A DNA stretch of 64,000 nucleotides from an uncultured Nitrosomonas sp. Its GTDB lineage: Bacteria; Pseudomonadota; Gammaproteobacteria; Burkholderiales; Nitrosomonadaceae. Location of the stretch: positions 55,182 through 119,181 of the forward strand of contig CASDLT010000010.1 of NCBI GenBank assembly GCA_949281375.1, in the 5' to 3' direction. The translations under genes and the position numbers were made by a program. Below, piece by piece: positions 56,507 through 64,000 of the stretch. The notes under the pieces were generated by a model. The model ran no database searches, was not told the origin of the DNA, and saw nothing but the letters and a program-made list of their open reading frames with translations. The first letter of the stretch is position 1. Each line of letters begins with the position of its first letter.

Positions 56507-57400
56507 TCAGAATTTACGTTTAATAATGAAATCAGTAACCTGGCGCAAACGTATCGCCTGCTCGCCGAAGCCATCAAGCGCCTCATAAGCATCGTGCTGA
56601 AGTTTCTCAGCCAATTCGCGCGCTTGAGTAATCCCTAGAATGCTGACGTACGTAGGTTTATTATTTTCTGCATCCTTACCGGCGGTTTTACCTAATGTGG
56701 CTGTGGTCGCTTCGGCATCGAGCAAATCATCAACGACTTGAAATGCCAATCCGACACATTTGGCGAAATGATCCAGCGTCATTAACTGTTTCTCATCCAA
56801 ATGGTTACTACAACGCGCCCCGAGCATCACGGCAGCACGAATCAATGCGCCAGTTTTGTGGATGTGCATGAATTCAAGTTCAGGCAAACTCAGCATCTTC
56901 CCCACACTGTCCAGATCGAATGCCTGTCCTCCTGCCATTCCCCTCGATCCCGAAGCGAGCGCCAGTTGGGCAATCATGTCTAATTGCGTGCGCGAATCAT
57001 CCGCAAGGCATTTTTCCGCCAATATCTCGAACGCAAGCGTCTGTAAACTATCTCCCGTCAGCAGCGCAGTAGCTTCATCAAACTCTACATGACAAGTCGG
57101 CTTGCCACGCCGCAGCACATCATCATCCATGCACGGCAAATCATCATGAACTAATGAATAGGCATGGATAAGCTCAACCGCCGCCGCCACGACCGTGACT
57201 CGTTCGTTATTCGCGCTGGCAAGCTCTCCGGCAGCAAAAGACAACAGCGGTCGAACGCGTTTTCCTCCACCCAGAACCGCGTAACGCATGGCTTTATGCA
57301 AACGTAAAGGTATGCAATCCGCACCGGGTAATCGAGTTTCCAGGAAGGTTTCGATACGCGCCTGATTATTATTGGCCCAATTCTGGAAATCAGCGGTCAT
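56507..57400 (-). CDS. ispA: Farnesyl diphosphate synthase
   Basis: 297 residues. First Asp-rich motif DDLPCMDDD and second DDLLD (QVVDDLLDAEATT), with GGGKRVRPLLSFAAGEL; Leu/Pro residues between the two motifs fit an FPP synthase. Makes C15 farnesyl diphosphate from IPP and DMAPP. Its start overlaps the xseB end by 11 bases; dxs follows. Confidence 0.95.
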   Translation of the reverse strand: MTADFQNWANNNQARIETFLETRLPGADCIPLRLHKAMRYAVLGGGKRVRPLLSFAAGELASANNERVTVVAAAVELIHAYSLVHDDLPCMDDDVLRRGKPTCHVEFDEATALLTGDSLQTLAFEILAEKCLADDSRTQLDMIAQLALASGSRGMAGGQAFDLDSVGKMLSLPELEFMHIHKTGALIRAAVMLGARCSNHLDEKQLMTLDHFAKCVGLAFQVVDDLLDAEATTATLGKTAGKDAENNKPTYVSILGITQARELAEKLQHDAYEALDGFGEQAIRLRQVTDFIIKRKF

Positions 57401-57662
57401 CAGCGTCAGGCCGTGTGAAATTTTTCAACATATCGGATTCGAGTATCTTTACCTGTTGCTGCGCGGCCTGCAATTTGTTCTGACAATAATGCAACAGCTC
57501 GGCTCCTCGCTGGTAGGCTGCCAAAGAGGCTTCCAAAGACATTTGGCCTGCTTCCATGGCTGCTACAATTTTTTCCAATTCAGCGGATGCCGCCTCATAA
57601 CTTTCGGGCACGGTATGAGTCTCTGATTGAGACAAAGCGGTATTTTTCGAATTCTTGACCAT
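57390..57662 (-). CDS. xseB: Exodeoxyribonuclease VII small subunit
   Basis: 90 residues, all-helical. SYEAASAELEKIVAAMEAGQMSLEASLAAYQRGAELLHYCQNKL is the XseB core (two helices). It binds several copies to XseA, not in the window. First gene of the xseB-ispA-dxs-folE2 run. Confidence 0.93.
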   Translation of the reverse strand: MVKNSKNTALSQSETHTVPESYEAASAELEKIVAAMEAGQMSLEASLAAYQRGAELLHYCQNKLQAAQQQVKILESDMLKNFTRPDADDR

Positions 57663-58144
57663 ACATTAAGCACACATTCAAAATTAATAGAAATGAAGTG
57701 CTTCTATTATTAAACGGACAAAAATAACGCAATTAATGGTATTCGGTCAATTCAAATTTAGTTGGCGCAATCGTAATGCCGTCATAGGCGCTGATTCGTT
57801 GCAGGGATTTATCACGAACTTTTTTATGAAGAGCACTTTGTATATATACAAACAAATAACAGTATTGATACCCTCGCTCTACTATGGCAAGATACGATGC
57901 CTCTGATCGTGCAGTATCCTGAAGTGCCTTAATCTGAAGCCCGAAATCAGCAAAATTTGATGAATTTTAACATGTTAAGGTAATGGAGAACTCTCTTTTC
58001 CGGTAACGGATGATGAAAAAATCATCAAATTCATCATAATGATACCTTTGAGGATACATCAAGCACCGGTCAAACATTGCAGCTTATGAATTTAAATGCG
58101 TAACTTGGCAGCGCGTTTAACAAATTACTTACATTGAGACGACC
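57663..58144. other. Region without intact gene
   Basis: About 480 bases. A leftward frame open from 57966 to 57736 lacks any ATG/GTG/TTG near its upstream end and may be a gene remnant (listed separately). Otherwise no supported feature. Confidence 0.4.
57733..57966 (-). pseudogene. Possible gene remnant (open frame without start)
   Basis: 77 sense codons open on the minus strand, stop TAA at 57733-57735, an upstream stop at 57967-57969, and no start codon in the first part. The translation has natural composition (IKALQDTARSEASYLAIVE; ISAYDGITIAPTKFELTEYH near the end). Chance of such a stretch is not negligible. I do not recognise it. Confidence 0.25.
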
Positions 58145-58627
58145 TTGAACGAAAATATCAATCAAATTTCAAGTTACTTTGAAACCGTGCCGTTGTGGCC
58201 ATTCGTTTTATTTGGGCTTTTGGGCTTAGTGGCAGTCTTTGTAGAAATTCTTAACCGCAAGCGCCGCGCCAGCGCCATCGATAATTTTCGTTATACCATT
58301 GAAACCGAGTTGGCATGGCTGTACCCGAAGCATAAAGGCTGGCCGCCCAATATCAATACCTATCTGTGCTCGCGATTACCCGAAATGCAGCAAAATTTTG
58401 AAGTATTGCGAGTGTTCATCCCACAGGATCGTCTGCTCAGCTATAACACCGACTGGAACAAATTCCGCGACTTCTGCCGCACCATCACCGATGAACAATG
58501 TGCCGCTGCCGAACAATCCTCACCTTCCAGCGATGCTTCCTCCTCATCCTTGGTCTCTCCAGCAACCGACCCCAAAAAAGTCTTTCATCAACTCGTAGAA
58601 AATTTGCTCAAGCATGCCCAGCCCTAG
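58145..58627 (+). CDS. Small membrane-anchored hypothetical protein
   Basis: 160 residues from TTG 58145 (weak GAGACG upstream; no ATG is available). One TM helix about 18-38 (PFVLFGLLGLVAVFVEIL), then a soluble domain with TELAWLYPKHKGWPPNINTYL and VLRVFIPQDRLLSYNTDWNKFRDFC, a Ser-rich linker and a C-terminal helix. Not recognised. Natural codon use and domain-like spacing favour a real gene. Confidence 0.6.
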   Translation: MNENINQISSYFETVPLWPFVLFGLLGLVAVFVEILNRKRRASAIDNFRYTIETELAWLYPKHKGWPPNINTYLCSRLPEMQQNFEVLRVFIPQDRLLSYNTDWNKFRDFCRTITDEQCAAAEQSSPSSDASSSSLVSPATDPKKVFHQLVENLLKHAQP

Positions 58628-59315
58628 CAAGGCCTGAAATTCAGCAGAAACAATTAATAGCGATAAATTGGGCCGAACCGTAGCACAAGGGATGACAAAC
58701 GTGCAGTGTAAGCTGGATTCGGCACAATCTGCCCAACGACAAGCCTGATTTTTTTCGGCGCACACCTTTGCTTTTAGGCTCCAGCTTACCGATTTCGTAC
58801 TTACGTTTGAAATTTGAGCATATACACTCAAGAGATTACTCAATTTTGGATACGATCGAGTTCTACTGAATTGAGACCAAACTCAGTACTCACAGCTTCC
58901 ATTCTCAAATTATTTCTCTGTTTAAGAAATTGATTGAGTTACTTGATCCCTTCTCCAGATCATCAATCTCACTCGCATTTAATAAATCCTTTAAATTATT
59001 TGAAAAATGCAGAAATGCGGATTTTTTGTGAAATAAATCACAACCCAATCTTGAAAAACATGTTCAGATGACGTGCATAGTGGATAATTACCGGATATTC
59101 GCAGTACCATCAATGCTTCTTCGCGAGACAGGATTTTACTCGCAAATTCAATAAATTATTTTACGCACGCCACAAAACATCGATATTTATTTCATTAACT
59201 AAGGAGAAAAAATGAGAGCCTCATAATTATCTGACTGAATGAGTTTTAGTATTTTCTGAGAGCATTTTCAGAGGATCACTTATTTGAATCATCGTTTTCT
59301 TTATAGGAGAGATGT
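58628..59315. other. Long gene-free region before the secreted protease
   Basis: Almost 690 bases. I see no convincing gene. A short inverted element GCCGAA (58672-58677) / TTCGGC near 58720 lies in a GC-richer patch. At 59212-59226 a ribosome site AAGGAG is followed by a four-codon frame ATG AGA GCC TCA TAA. The protease promoter should be in the AT-rich right half. Confidence 0.45.
59212..59226 (+). other. Four-codon upstream frame with strong ribosome site
   Basis: AAGGAG at 59201-59206, then ATG and stop after MRAS. It lies 90 bases upstream of the protease ATG. Could be a leader peptide controlling translation, or a relic start. Too short to call a gene. Confidence 0.3.
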
Positions 59316-61853
59316 ATGAATTGCGCAAAAATAAAAATGGTTGGCTTTACCCTGCTAGCATTGAGTGTCATCCCAGCGGGTCATTCTCAGACTATACCGC
59401 CCCCACCGGGCAAAACCCCAAACTTCACAGCTCAAATCGCTCCTTCTTCATTCGGCCTCCCAACAAAACAAAAGATTGAATTTGCCAATCATCGAGTCAT
59501 CGTAAAATTCAAAGCCCAAGCAGCTAGTCCCAATGGACTACAATCAGCTGAAGAGAATGCAGTAAGTCTCGATCAAAACGCAGTTTCAGCGCTAAGTACT
59601 ATTCAAGGGAAAATTACTAAAACCTTTAACAATATTGGCGCTCACGTGGTTCAAACCCCAATGAATGTTGGGAAAGCCATCGAAGCGCTCTATCGCAGCG
59701 GGGCCGTGCAATATGCTGAACCTGATTATAAGGTGCATGCGATTGCAACGACGCCCAACGACCCCAGTTTTTCTTCTCTTTGGGGACTCAATAATACCGG
59801 TCAGGAGTTTGGCAGCATTCCAGACGCTGATATCGATGCGCCTGAAGCCTGGGCTATACGAACAGATGCCAGTAAAGTCATTGTTGCTGTGGTTGATACC
59901 GGGGTTGACTATAACCATCAAGATCTAAGCGCCAACATGTGGAAAAACCCAAAAGAAATCCCTGGGAATGGCATTGATGACGATGGCAATGGCTGGATCG
60001 ATGATGTATATGGAATAGACACATGTAATGATGACGCCGACCCTGATGATGATAATTCTCATGGCACGCACGTGAGCGGTACGATAGGAGCGAAAGGAAA
60101 TAATGGCATCGGAGTAACAGGAGTTGCATGGAAAGCGAACATCATGGCGCTCAAATTTCTCTGTGGAGATGGTTTCGGATTCATTTCCGATGCGGTCGAT
60201 GCAATCAATTACGCGCTAGTAGCAAAAACCACACATAACTATCCTCGCATGATTCTCAGTAATAGTTGGGGAGGAGGCGGTTATTCCCAAGCAATGTTCG
60301 ATACCATTTCGATTGCTAAAGGACTAGGTGTCTTATTTGTCGCTGCCGCAGGTAATTCTAGTGCAAATCTAGATAATTCAATTTTTTACCCAGCAGGCTA
60401 CAACATCGATAACATCATTTCGGTAGGCGCGACTGATGCAGGGGATAATCTTGCTTGGTTTTCGAACTACGGTTGTAGTGGCGTGGACGTTTTTGCCCCC
60501 GGCGATAATATCTTGAGCACTACTCCAGGGGATAATTATGAATTTTTCTCCGGAACATCCATGGCGACTCCACATATCAGTGGTATAGCCGCGATGGTTT
60601 GGGCAAACTCACCCGGCAAAAACTGGAGATCGGTCAAAAGCGCAGTGATGAACAGTGCCGATCAACCCGCTTCAATGAGTAGGCTCAGCGTGAGTCAAGG
60701 GCGCGCGAACTTGTTCAATGCTCTGCAAGCAGGAGCCATGGTTGAACCAACCGTGTGGAAAGTGTCGCCTTCTTCGGCTGCCCCAGGAGAGGCTATTACA
60801 ATCACCGGTCATAATTTTGGGGCCGCAGCAGGAAAGGTTGAGTTTAATGGCTCTCCTCTTACAGTACTCAGCTGGTCGAATACCTCAATTCGCGCCAAAG
60901 TGGGTACCAATGTTCTAGGAATGGGTACTTTAAGAGTCACCCCGGCCAATAATAATATCGGCGATGTCGGTGCTTGTTTAGATATTTCCTTTAAACCACG
61001 TGTCGTTGGACAAACACTTATTCCTCGTGCATGGGCTAGTGGTGCAAAAGCAGGCGGAAAATTATGGGTGGTGGGAGGCGAGACTCCTTGGGGTATTACA
61101 GGCACTGTCGAATCGGTTGCGCTCTCGAATTTTGTATCAACAATGAGTTCAAAATGGATCATGCCAGTCCCGCTTAGCAATACAGGTTCCGCTGCCATTG
61201 GTTCCAAAATTTATGTCGTGGGTGGATATAACTCCGCTACAACAACCGCTTCAAATAGCTTGCAAATATTTGATACAGTGAGCAAAACTTGGAGTGTCGG
61301 CGCTAAGCTTCCACAGGCCTTGTTACAGGTAGCAGCAGCATCGGTCAACGGCAAGCTGTATGTTTTCGGTGGCAGCACGCTTTTCAGCACCTCCAATACC
61401 ACATATATTTATGACCCAGCAAATAATACTTGGTCATCCGGTACTCCCAAAACCACCCCGGCAGCTTATGCCACAGCAACTGTGGCTCCAGGAGGAACGA
61501 AAGTGACTGTAGCGGGTGGTTTTTCTTGTGATTTCTTCGGATGTGAGCAAAATATCGCCGAGGTATATGACACTGTCACAGATACTTGGACACCTATAGC
61601 TAATTTGAAGCGCGCTCGCGGCGGTGCGGCGAGTACATTTTTTAATGGCAAACACCACGTTTTGTTCGGTGCAAGCAATCACACAACGGGAGAATATTTC
61701 GATGGCAGCGCCTGGGCTGAAGTCATTTCAGGTCCATCCTTATATACCGCCACAGCCACGGCATGCGGTTCCTGCAATGCAATTGTGATTCTCACAGGCT
61801 ATGACCAGTCGGTTTTCAACTTTAGTACCAATATCTGGTCATTAAAAGAATAA
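59316..61853 (+). CDS. Secreted subtilisin-like (S8) protease with TIG and Kelch-type C-terminal regions
   Basis: 845 residues with GGAG six bases upstream. Signal peptide to about GHSQT; I9-type propeptide region (RVIVKFKAQAAS...); S8 catalytic triad D194 (VVDTGVD), H249 (SHGTHVSG), S415 (SGTSMATPHISG); Asn in AAGNSSAN. Residues about 475-560 form an IPT/TIG Ig-like domain (VSPSSAAPGEAITITGHNFG). From about 570 there are Kelch repeats (GSKIYVVGGYN; GKLYVFGGST; TWSVGAKLP). Probably extracellular or surface protease with a binding module. No PEP-CTERM or autotransporter end. Strong terminator follows. Confidence 0.92.
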   Translation: MNCAKIKMVGFTLLALSVIPAGHSQTIPPPPGKTPNFTAQIAPSSFGLPTKQKIEFANHRVIVKFKAQAASPNGLQSAEENAVSLDQNAVSALSTIQGKITKTFNNIGAHVVQTPMNVGKAIEALYRSGAVQYAEPDYKVHAIATTPNDPSFSSLWGLNNTGQEFGSIPDADIDAPEAWAIRTDASKVIVAVVDTGVDYNHQDLSANMWKNPKEIPGNGIDDDGNGWIDDVYGIDTCNDDADPDDDNSHGTHVSGTIGAKGNNGIGVTGVAWKANIMALKFLCGDGFGFISDAVDAINYALVAKTTHNYPRMILSNSWGGGGYSQAMFDTISIAKGLGVLFVAAAGNSSANLDNSIFYPAGYNIDNIISVGATDAGDNLAWFSNYGCSGVDVFAPGDNILSTTPGDNYEFFSGTSMATPHISGIAAMVWANSPGKNWRSVKSAVMNSADQPASMSRLSVSQGRANLFNALQAGAMVEPTVWKVSPSSAAPGEAITITGHNFGAAAGKVEFNGSPLTVLSWSNTSIRAKVGTNVLGMGTLRVTPANNNIGDVGACLDISFKPRVVGQTLIPRAWASGAKAGGKLWVVGGETPWGITGTVESVALSNFVSTMSSKWIMPVPLSNTGSAAIGSKIYVVGGYNSATTTASNSLQIFDTVSKTWSVGAKLPQALLQVAAASVNGKLYVFGGSTLFSTSNTTYIYDPANNTWSSGTPKTTPAAYATATVAPGGTKVTVAGGFSCDFFGCEQNIAEVYDTVTDTWTPIANLKRARGGAASTFFNGKHHVLFGASNHTTGEYFDGSAWAEVISGPSLYTATATACGSCNAIVILTGYDQSVFNFSTNIWSLKE

Positions 61854-61926
61854 CGCCGAGAAACAGCAGATGCGATGTGCCTGATCATAAAAACAGCATG
61901 CCATCGCACTACGAAAACTCTCTCAG

Positions 61927-61950
61927 CCCCCAGTTTACTGGGGGTTTTTT
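61927..61950 (+). terminator. Rho-independent terminator of the S8 protease gene
   Basis: CCCCCAG / CTGGGGG with loop TTTA, followed by six T. Confidence 0.95.
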
Positions 61951-61983
61951 ACTCGACGACCGTAACTGTGAGCTTCTATACAA

Positions 61984-62007
61984 TGAGAATCATTTTTTTG
62001 ATTCTCA
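61984..62007. promoter_or_regulatory. Perfect dyad, Fur-like or regulatory hairpin
   Basis: TGAGAATCA (61984-61992), six T, TGATTCTCA (61999-62007). The arms resemble Fur half-sites (GAGAAT), but the six-base spacing is not the standard arrangement. It lies about 190 bases before the acyltransferase-like gene. Confidence 0.35.
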
Positions 62008-62196
62008 GTCATCCGAAATTTCAATCGGTCCCTCGAAGACCGCTGAAGTATCGTTAATTCATACACTTTGCCGCCAAGATGCTTGCATCATGAAAAAGTA
62101 TGAATAGACTCTGCTAGCGGCTATAATGGGAACTCTTGCAATAAATCAATTTTCGAGTTCCACCCTTATTCCTTTGCTACCAACCACTGCGACTGC

Positions 62197-63333
62197 ATGA
62201 CTGATCATAAAGCCATCGTTGTACGCCCGGTGATGTCCTTCCGTGACATGGGTCAATTTATTGATGTGCCTTGGCACGTGTATGCCAATGATCCGATGTG
62301 GGTGCCGCCACTGCGGCTGGAACGGCGCTTTCATTTTTCCCGCTACAATCCTTATTTCAAACACGGCGAGTGGCAGGCGTGGGTCGCGTATCAACAGGGG
62401 CGGCCCGTAGGGCGGATCAGCGCGCAGGTCGATTCTCTGCATCAGGAGCGCTATGGCTCGGACAGCGGACATTTTGGCTTGCTCGAATGCATCGATGATT
62501 CCGAAGTCTTGAATGCCTTGATGCTTCATGCCGAAGCCTGGCTGGCTTCGCGACAAATTCGCCGTATCAGTGGCCCGTTCAACCTGTCGATCAATCAGGA
62601 ATGCGGCATCCTGGTCGATGGCTTCGATACGCCGCCGGTAGTCATGATGCCGCATTCCCCACGCTGGTATGGCCGCCTGCTGGAAGAGCAGGGATTTCTG
62701 CCAATGAAGGATTTACTGGCCTATAAAATCAATGTCGATTTTGAATTTCCTCGTGTGATGCAGTTGCTGATCAATCGTTTCTCGTCCCGAATCACGTTAA
62801 GGACGCTGAAACGCGATCAATTCGCCGCAGAAATGGAAGTGCTGCGGGATATATTCAACGACGCCTGGTCTGAAAACTGGGGTTTCATTCCATTCACGCA
62901 GGAAGAATTTGCAGAATTGGGAAACAGCTTGCGATTATTACTGCCCGACGAATATATCCAGATTGCCGAGATCAATGGCAAGGCTGCGGCATTTATGGTT
63001 GGGCTTCCCAATCTCAATGAGGTATTGAGCGAGCTGGACGGCAGCTTATTTCCATTCGGCTGGCTCAAACTCATCAGAAAAATTAAACATCATGATATTC
63101 GCACCGCTCGCATTCCATTGATGGGTGTGCGCAAGGAATTCCATAATACCCCAACCGGGCTGGCACTGGCCTGCATGGTCATCGATGCACCACGTCAGGT
63201 CGGCATCAAACATGGCGTCCGGGAAGTCGAACTGTCCTGGATTCTGGAAGACAATCTCGCCATGCGCAATATACTCGACAACCTCGGCAGCAAGCCCTAC
63301 AAACGCTATCGCATCTATGGGAAAACATTGTGA
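62197..63333 (+). CDS. GNAT-fold acyltransferase-like protein (possible bacterial ceramide synthase type)
   Basis: 378 residues, soluble. N-terminal FIDVPWHVYANDPMWVPPLRLE and GRPVGRISAQVDSLHQERYG, central RRISGPFNLSINQECGILVDGF, C-terminal GNAT-like EVELSWILEDNLAMRNILDNLGSKPYKRYRIYGK. This protein type often sits in clusters with a nucleotidyltransferase and a serine palmitoyltransferase-like enzyme; members include the bacterial ceramide synthase. Its stop overlaps the start of an NTP-transferase gene by 4 bases. The sphingolipid role is inference. Confidence 0.6.
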   Translation: MTDHKAIVVRPVMSFRDMGQFIDVPWHVYANDPMWVPPLRLERRFHFSRYNPYFKHGEWQAWVAYQQGRPVGRISAQVDSLHQERYGSDSGHFGLLECIDDSEVLNALMLHAEAWLASRQIRRISGPFNLSINQECGILVDGFDTPPVVMMPHSPRWYGRLLEEQGFLPMKDLLAYKINVDFEFPRVMQLLINRFSSRITLRTLKRDQFAAEMEVLRDIFNDAWSENWGFIPFTQEEFAELGNSLRLLLPDEYIQIAEINGKAAAFMVGLPNLNEVLSELDGSLFPFGWLKLIRKIKHHDIRTARIPLMGVRKEFHNTPTGLALACMVIDAPRQVGIKHGVREVELSWILEDNLAMRNILDNLGSKPYKRYRIYGKTL

Positions 63334-64000
63334 ATGATGAGCTTGACAGCACCTTGCAGCCATTTGCTGCCATCGTTCTAGCCGCCGATCGTACCAACAA
63401 AGATCCCATCACGCGCCACACTGGTGCGGCCTGCAAGGCATTTGCGCCCGTGGGTGGCATACCGATGGTCATTCGCGTTCTGGATGCGCTGGCAGCCTGC
63501 AACCAGATCAGTACCATTATTTTATGCGGCCCACCGGCAGAGCTGCACGCGCAATGCACCGAATTGCAACAGCGCATAGCCACCGGACGAATCATCTGGT
63601 TGCCCAATCTGGACTCTCCCAGCCGCAGCGCCGACAGTTGTCTCGATCAAATTCCGGACAATATGCCCGTATTATTGACCACGGCTGATCATGCGCTCCT
63701 GACGCCAGATATCGTGCAAAACTTTCTGTGCAGATCCTCTTCATCTTCTGCCGACGCGACAGTCGGCGCGATTGAGCAACAACGGATCGCCGCTGCATTT
63801 CCACATTCGAAACGCACCGTAATCAGATTGAGCGACGGCGGATTCTGTGGCTGCAATTTATTTACCTTTAAACCGCAAGGCCGGGCTCTGGTCGGTTTCT
63901 GGCGGCAAGCCGAAGATTTACGCAAACGGCCGTGGCGTCTCATTGCGCAGGTTCTGGGCTGGCGAACCGTTGTGTCCTATCTATGCGGACGTCTGACATT
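63330..64000 (+). CDS. Nucleotidyltransferase family protein (MobA-like), cut by window edge
   Basis: GTG start at 63330 overlaps the previous stop (GTGA). 223 visible residues, frame open to the right edge. N-terminal PFAAIVLAADRT...ACKAFAPVGGIPMVIRVLDAL is the MobA/GlmU-like NTP-transferase start (but ADR replaces the usual AGG), and VLLTTADHALL holds the DxD-like metal site (TTADHAL). It likely activates a headgroup or sugar with an NTP. Co-translated with the acyltransferase-like gene. Confidence 0.75.
   Translation, partial: MNDELDSTLQPFAAIVLAADRTNKDPITRHTGAACKAFAPVGGIPMVIRVLDALAACNQISTIILCGPPAELHAQCTELQQRIATGRIIWLPNLDSPSRSADSCLDQIPDNMPVLLTTADHALLTPDIVQNFLCRSSSSSADATVGAIEQQRIAAAFPHSKRTVIRLSDGGFCGCNLFTFKPQGRALVGFWRQAEDLRKRPWRLIAQVLGWRTVVSYLCGRLT

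Larger units (their letters stand above)
61854..62196. other. Gene-free region with terminator and dyad
   Basis: About 340 bases holding the protease terminator (61927-61950) and a perfect dyad at 61984-62007. No gene supported. Confidence 0.5.

Noticed and set aside
58544..58843. 99-codon minus-strand frame near the gene at 58145
   Set aside because: It overlaps the end of the better-supported plus-strand gene, has no ribosome site, and its composition is not protein-like.

Overview
The window looks like chromosomal DNA of a betaproteobacterium, most probably a Nitrosomonas relative in the Nitrosomonadaceae. This is inferred from gene content and order: a divergent uvrA / MFS-ssb block, an xseB-ispA-dxs-folE2 run, hemP with bacterioferritin and a DUF2325 protein, a neutral porin of the betaproteobacterial type, a PEP-CTERM protein and YfiR-linked signalling. 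No amo/hao or rRNA gene lies in the window to prove it. I recognise no tRNA, rRNA, CRISPR array, intact insertion sequence or prophage. It is mostly ordinary core and lineage-specific chromosome with small accessory patches.

Layout, left to right. 1-1448 is the end of a flagellar cluster (FliK C-terminus, an FlhB-like C-terminal protein, a YcgR-type PilZ brake). 1704-7330 is a tripartite heavy-metal-type RND pump (outer membrane factor, adaptor, pump), convergent with a putative Na+/H+ antiporter across a strong hairpin. 9147-14289 holds a 7TM diguanylate cyclase, two related acidic microproteins flanking a Nudix hydrolase, a glycine-zipper lipoprotein and a di-haem peroxidase. 14639-17460 has a glycosyltransferase and a BigR-like sulfur locus (DUF442 phosphatase-like protein, TauE exporter, persulfide-type ArsR repressor). 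17863-18879 encodes an unusual tandem J-domain / zinc ribbon / PilZ protein. 19049-20844 is an iron locus with a Fur box over the hemP promoter.

20892-28558 is a leftward signalling run: TonB-dependent receptor, YfiR-like periplasmic protein, hybrid histidine kinase, and an HDOD-REC-GGDEF protein. An ABC exporter and a TraB-family membrane protein follow. 32599-33114 is a PEP-CTERM protein whose signal peptide looks broken. 34035-38232 is hypC-hypD-hypE-hypX, which points to an oxygen-exposed [NiFe] hydrogenase whose structural genes are elsewhere. 38281-40539 pairs two L,D-transpeptidases with an alanine-rich Lpp-like lipoprotein ending in lysine. A porin, unknown membrane proteins, glycerate kinase, uvrA, a YajR-like MFS protein, ssb, murJ, a divergent ADP-ribosylglycohydrolase-like protein and the isoprenoid operon follow. 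The right end has a secreted subtilisin with TIG and Kelch-type regions and an acyltransferase / nucleotidyltransferase pair that may begin a sphingolipid cluster.

The observations I consider most worth a second look are: two copies of a ~145 bp TA-flanked miniature element sitting exactly at gene stop codons and recreating TAG; the QPD-QPD-zinc ribbon-PilZ protein; the paired acidic microproteins around the Nudix gene; the BigR locus without its sulfur dioxygenase domain; and the Lpp / L,D-transpeptidase module.
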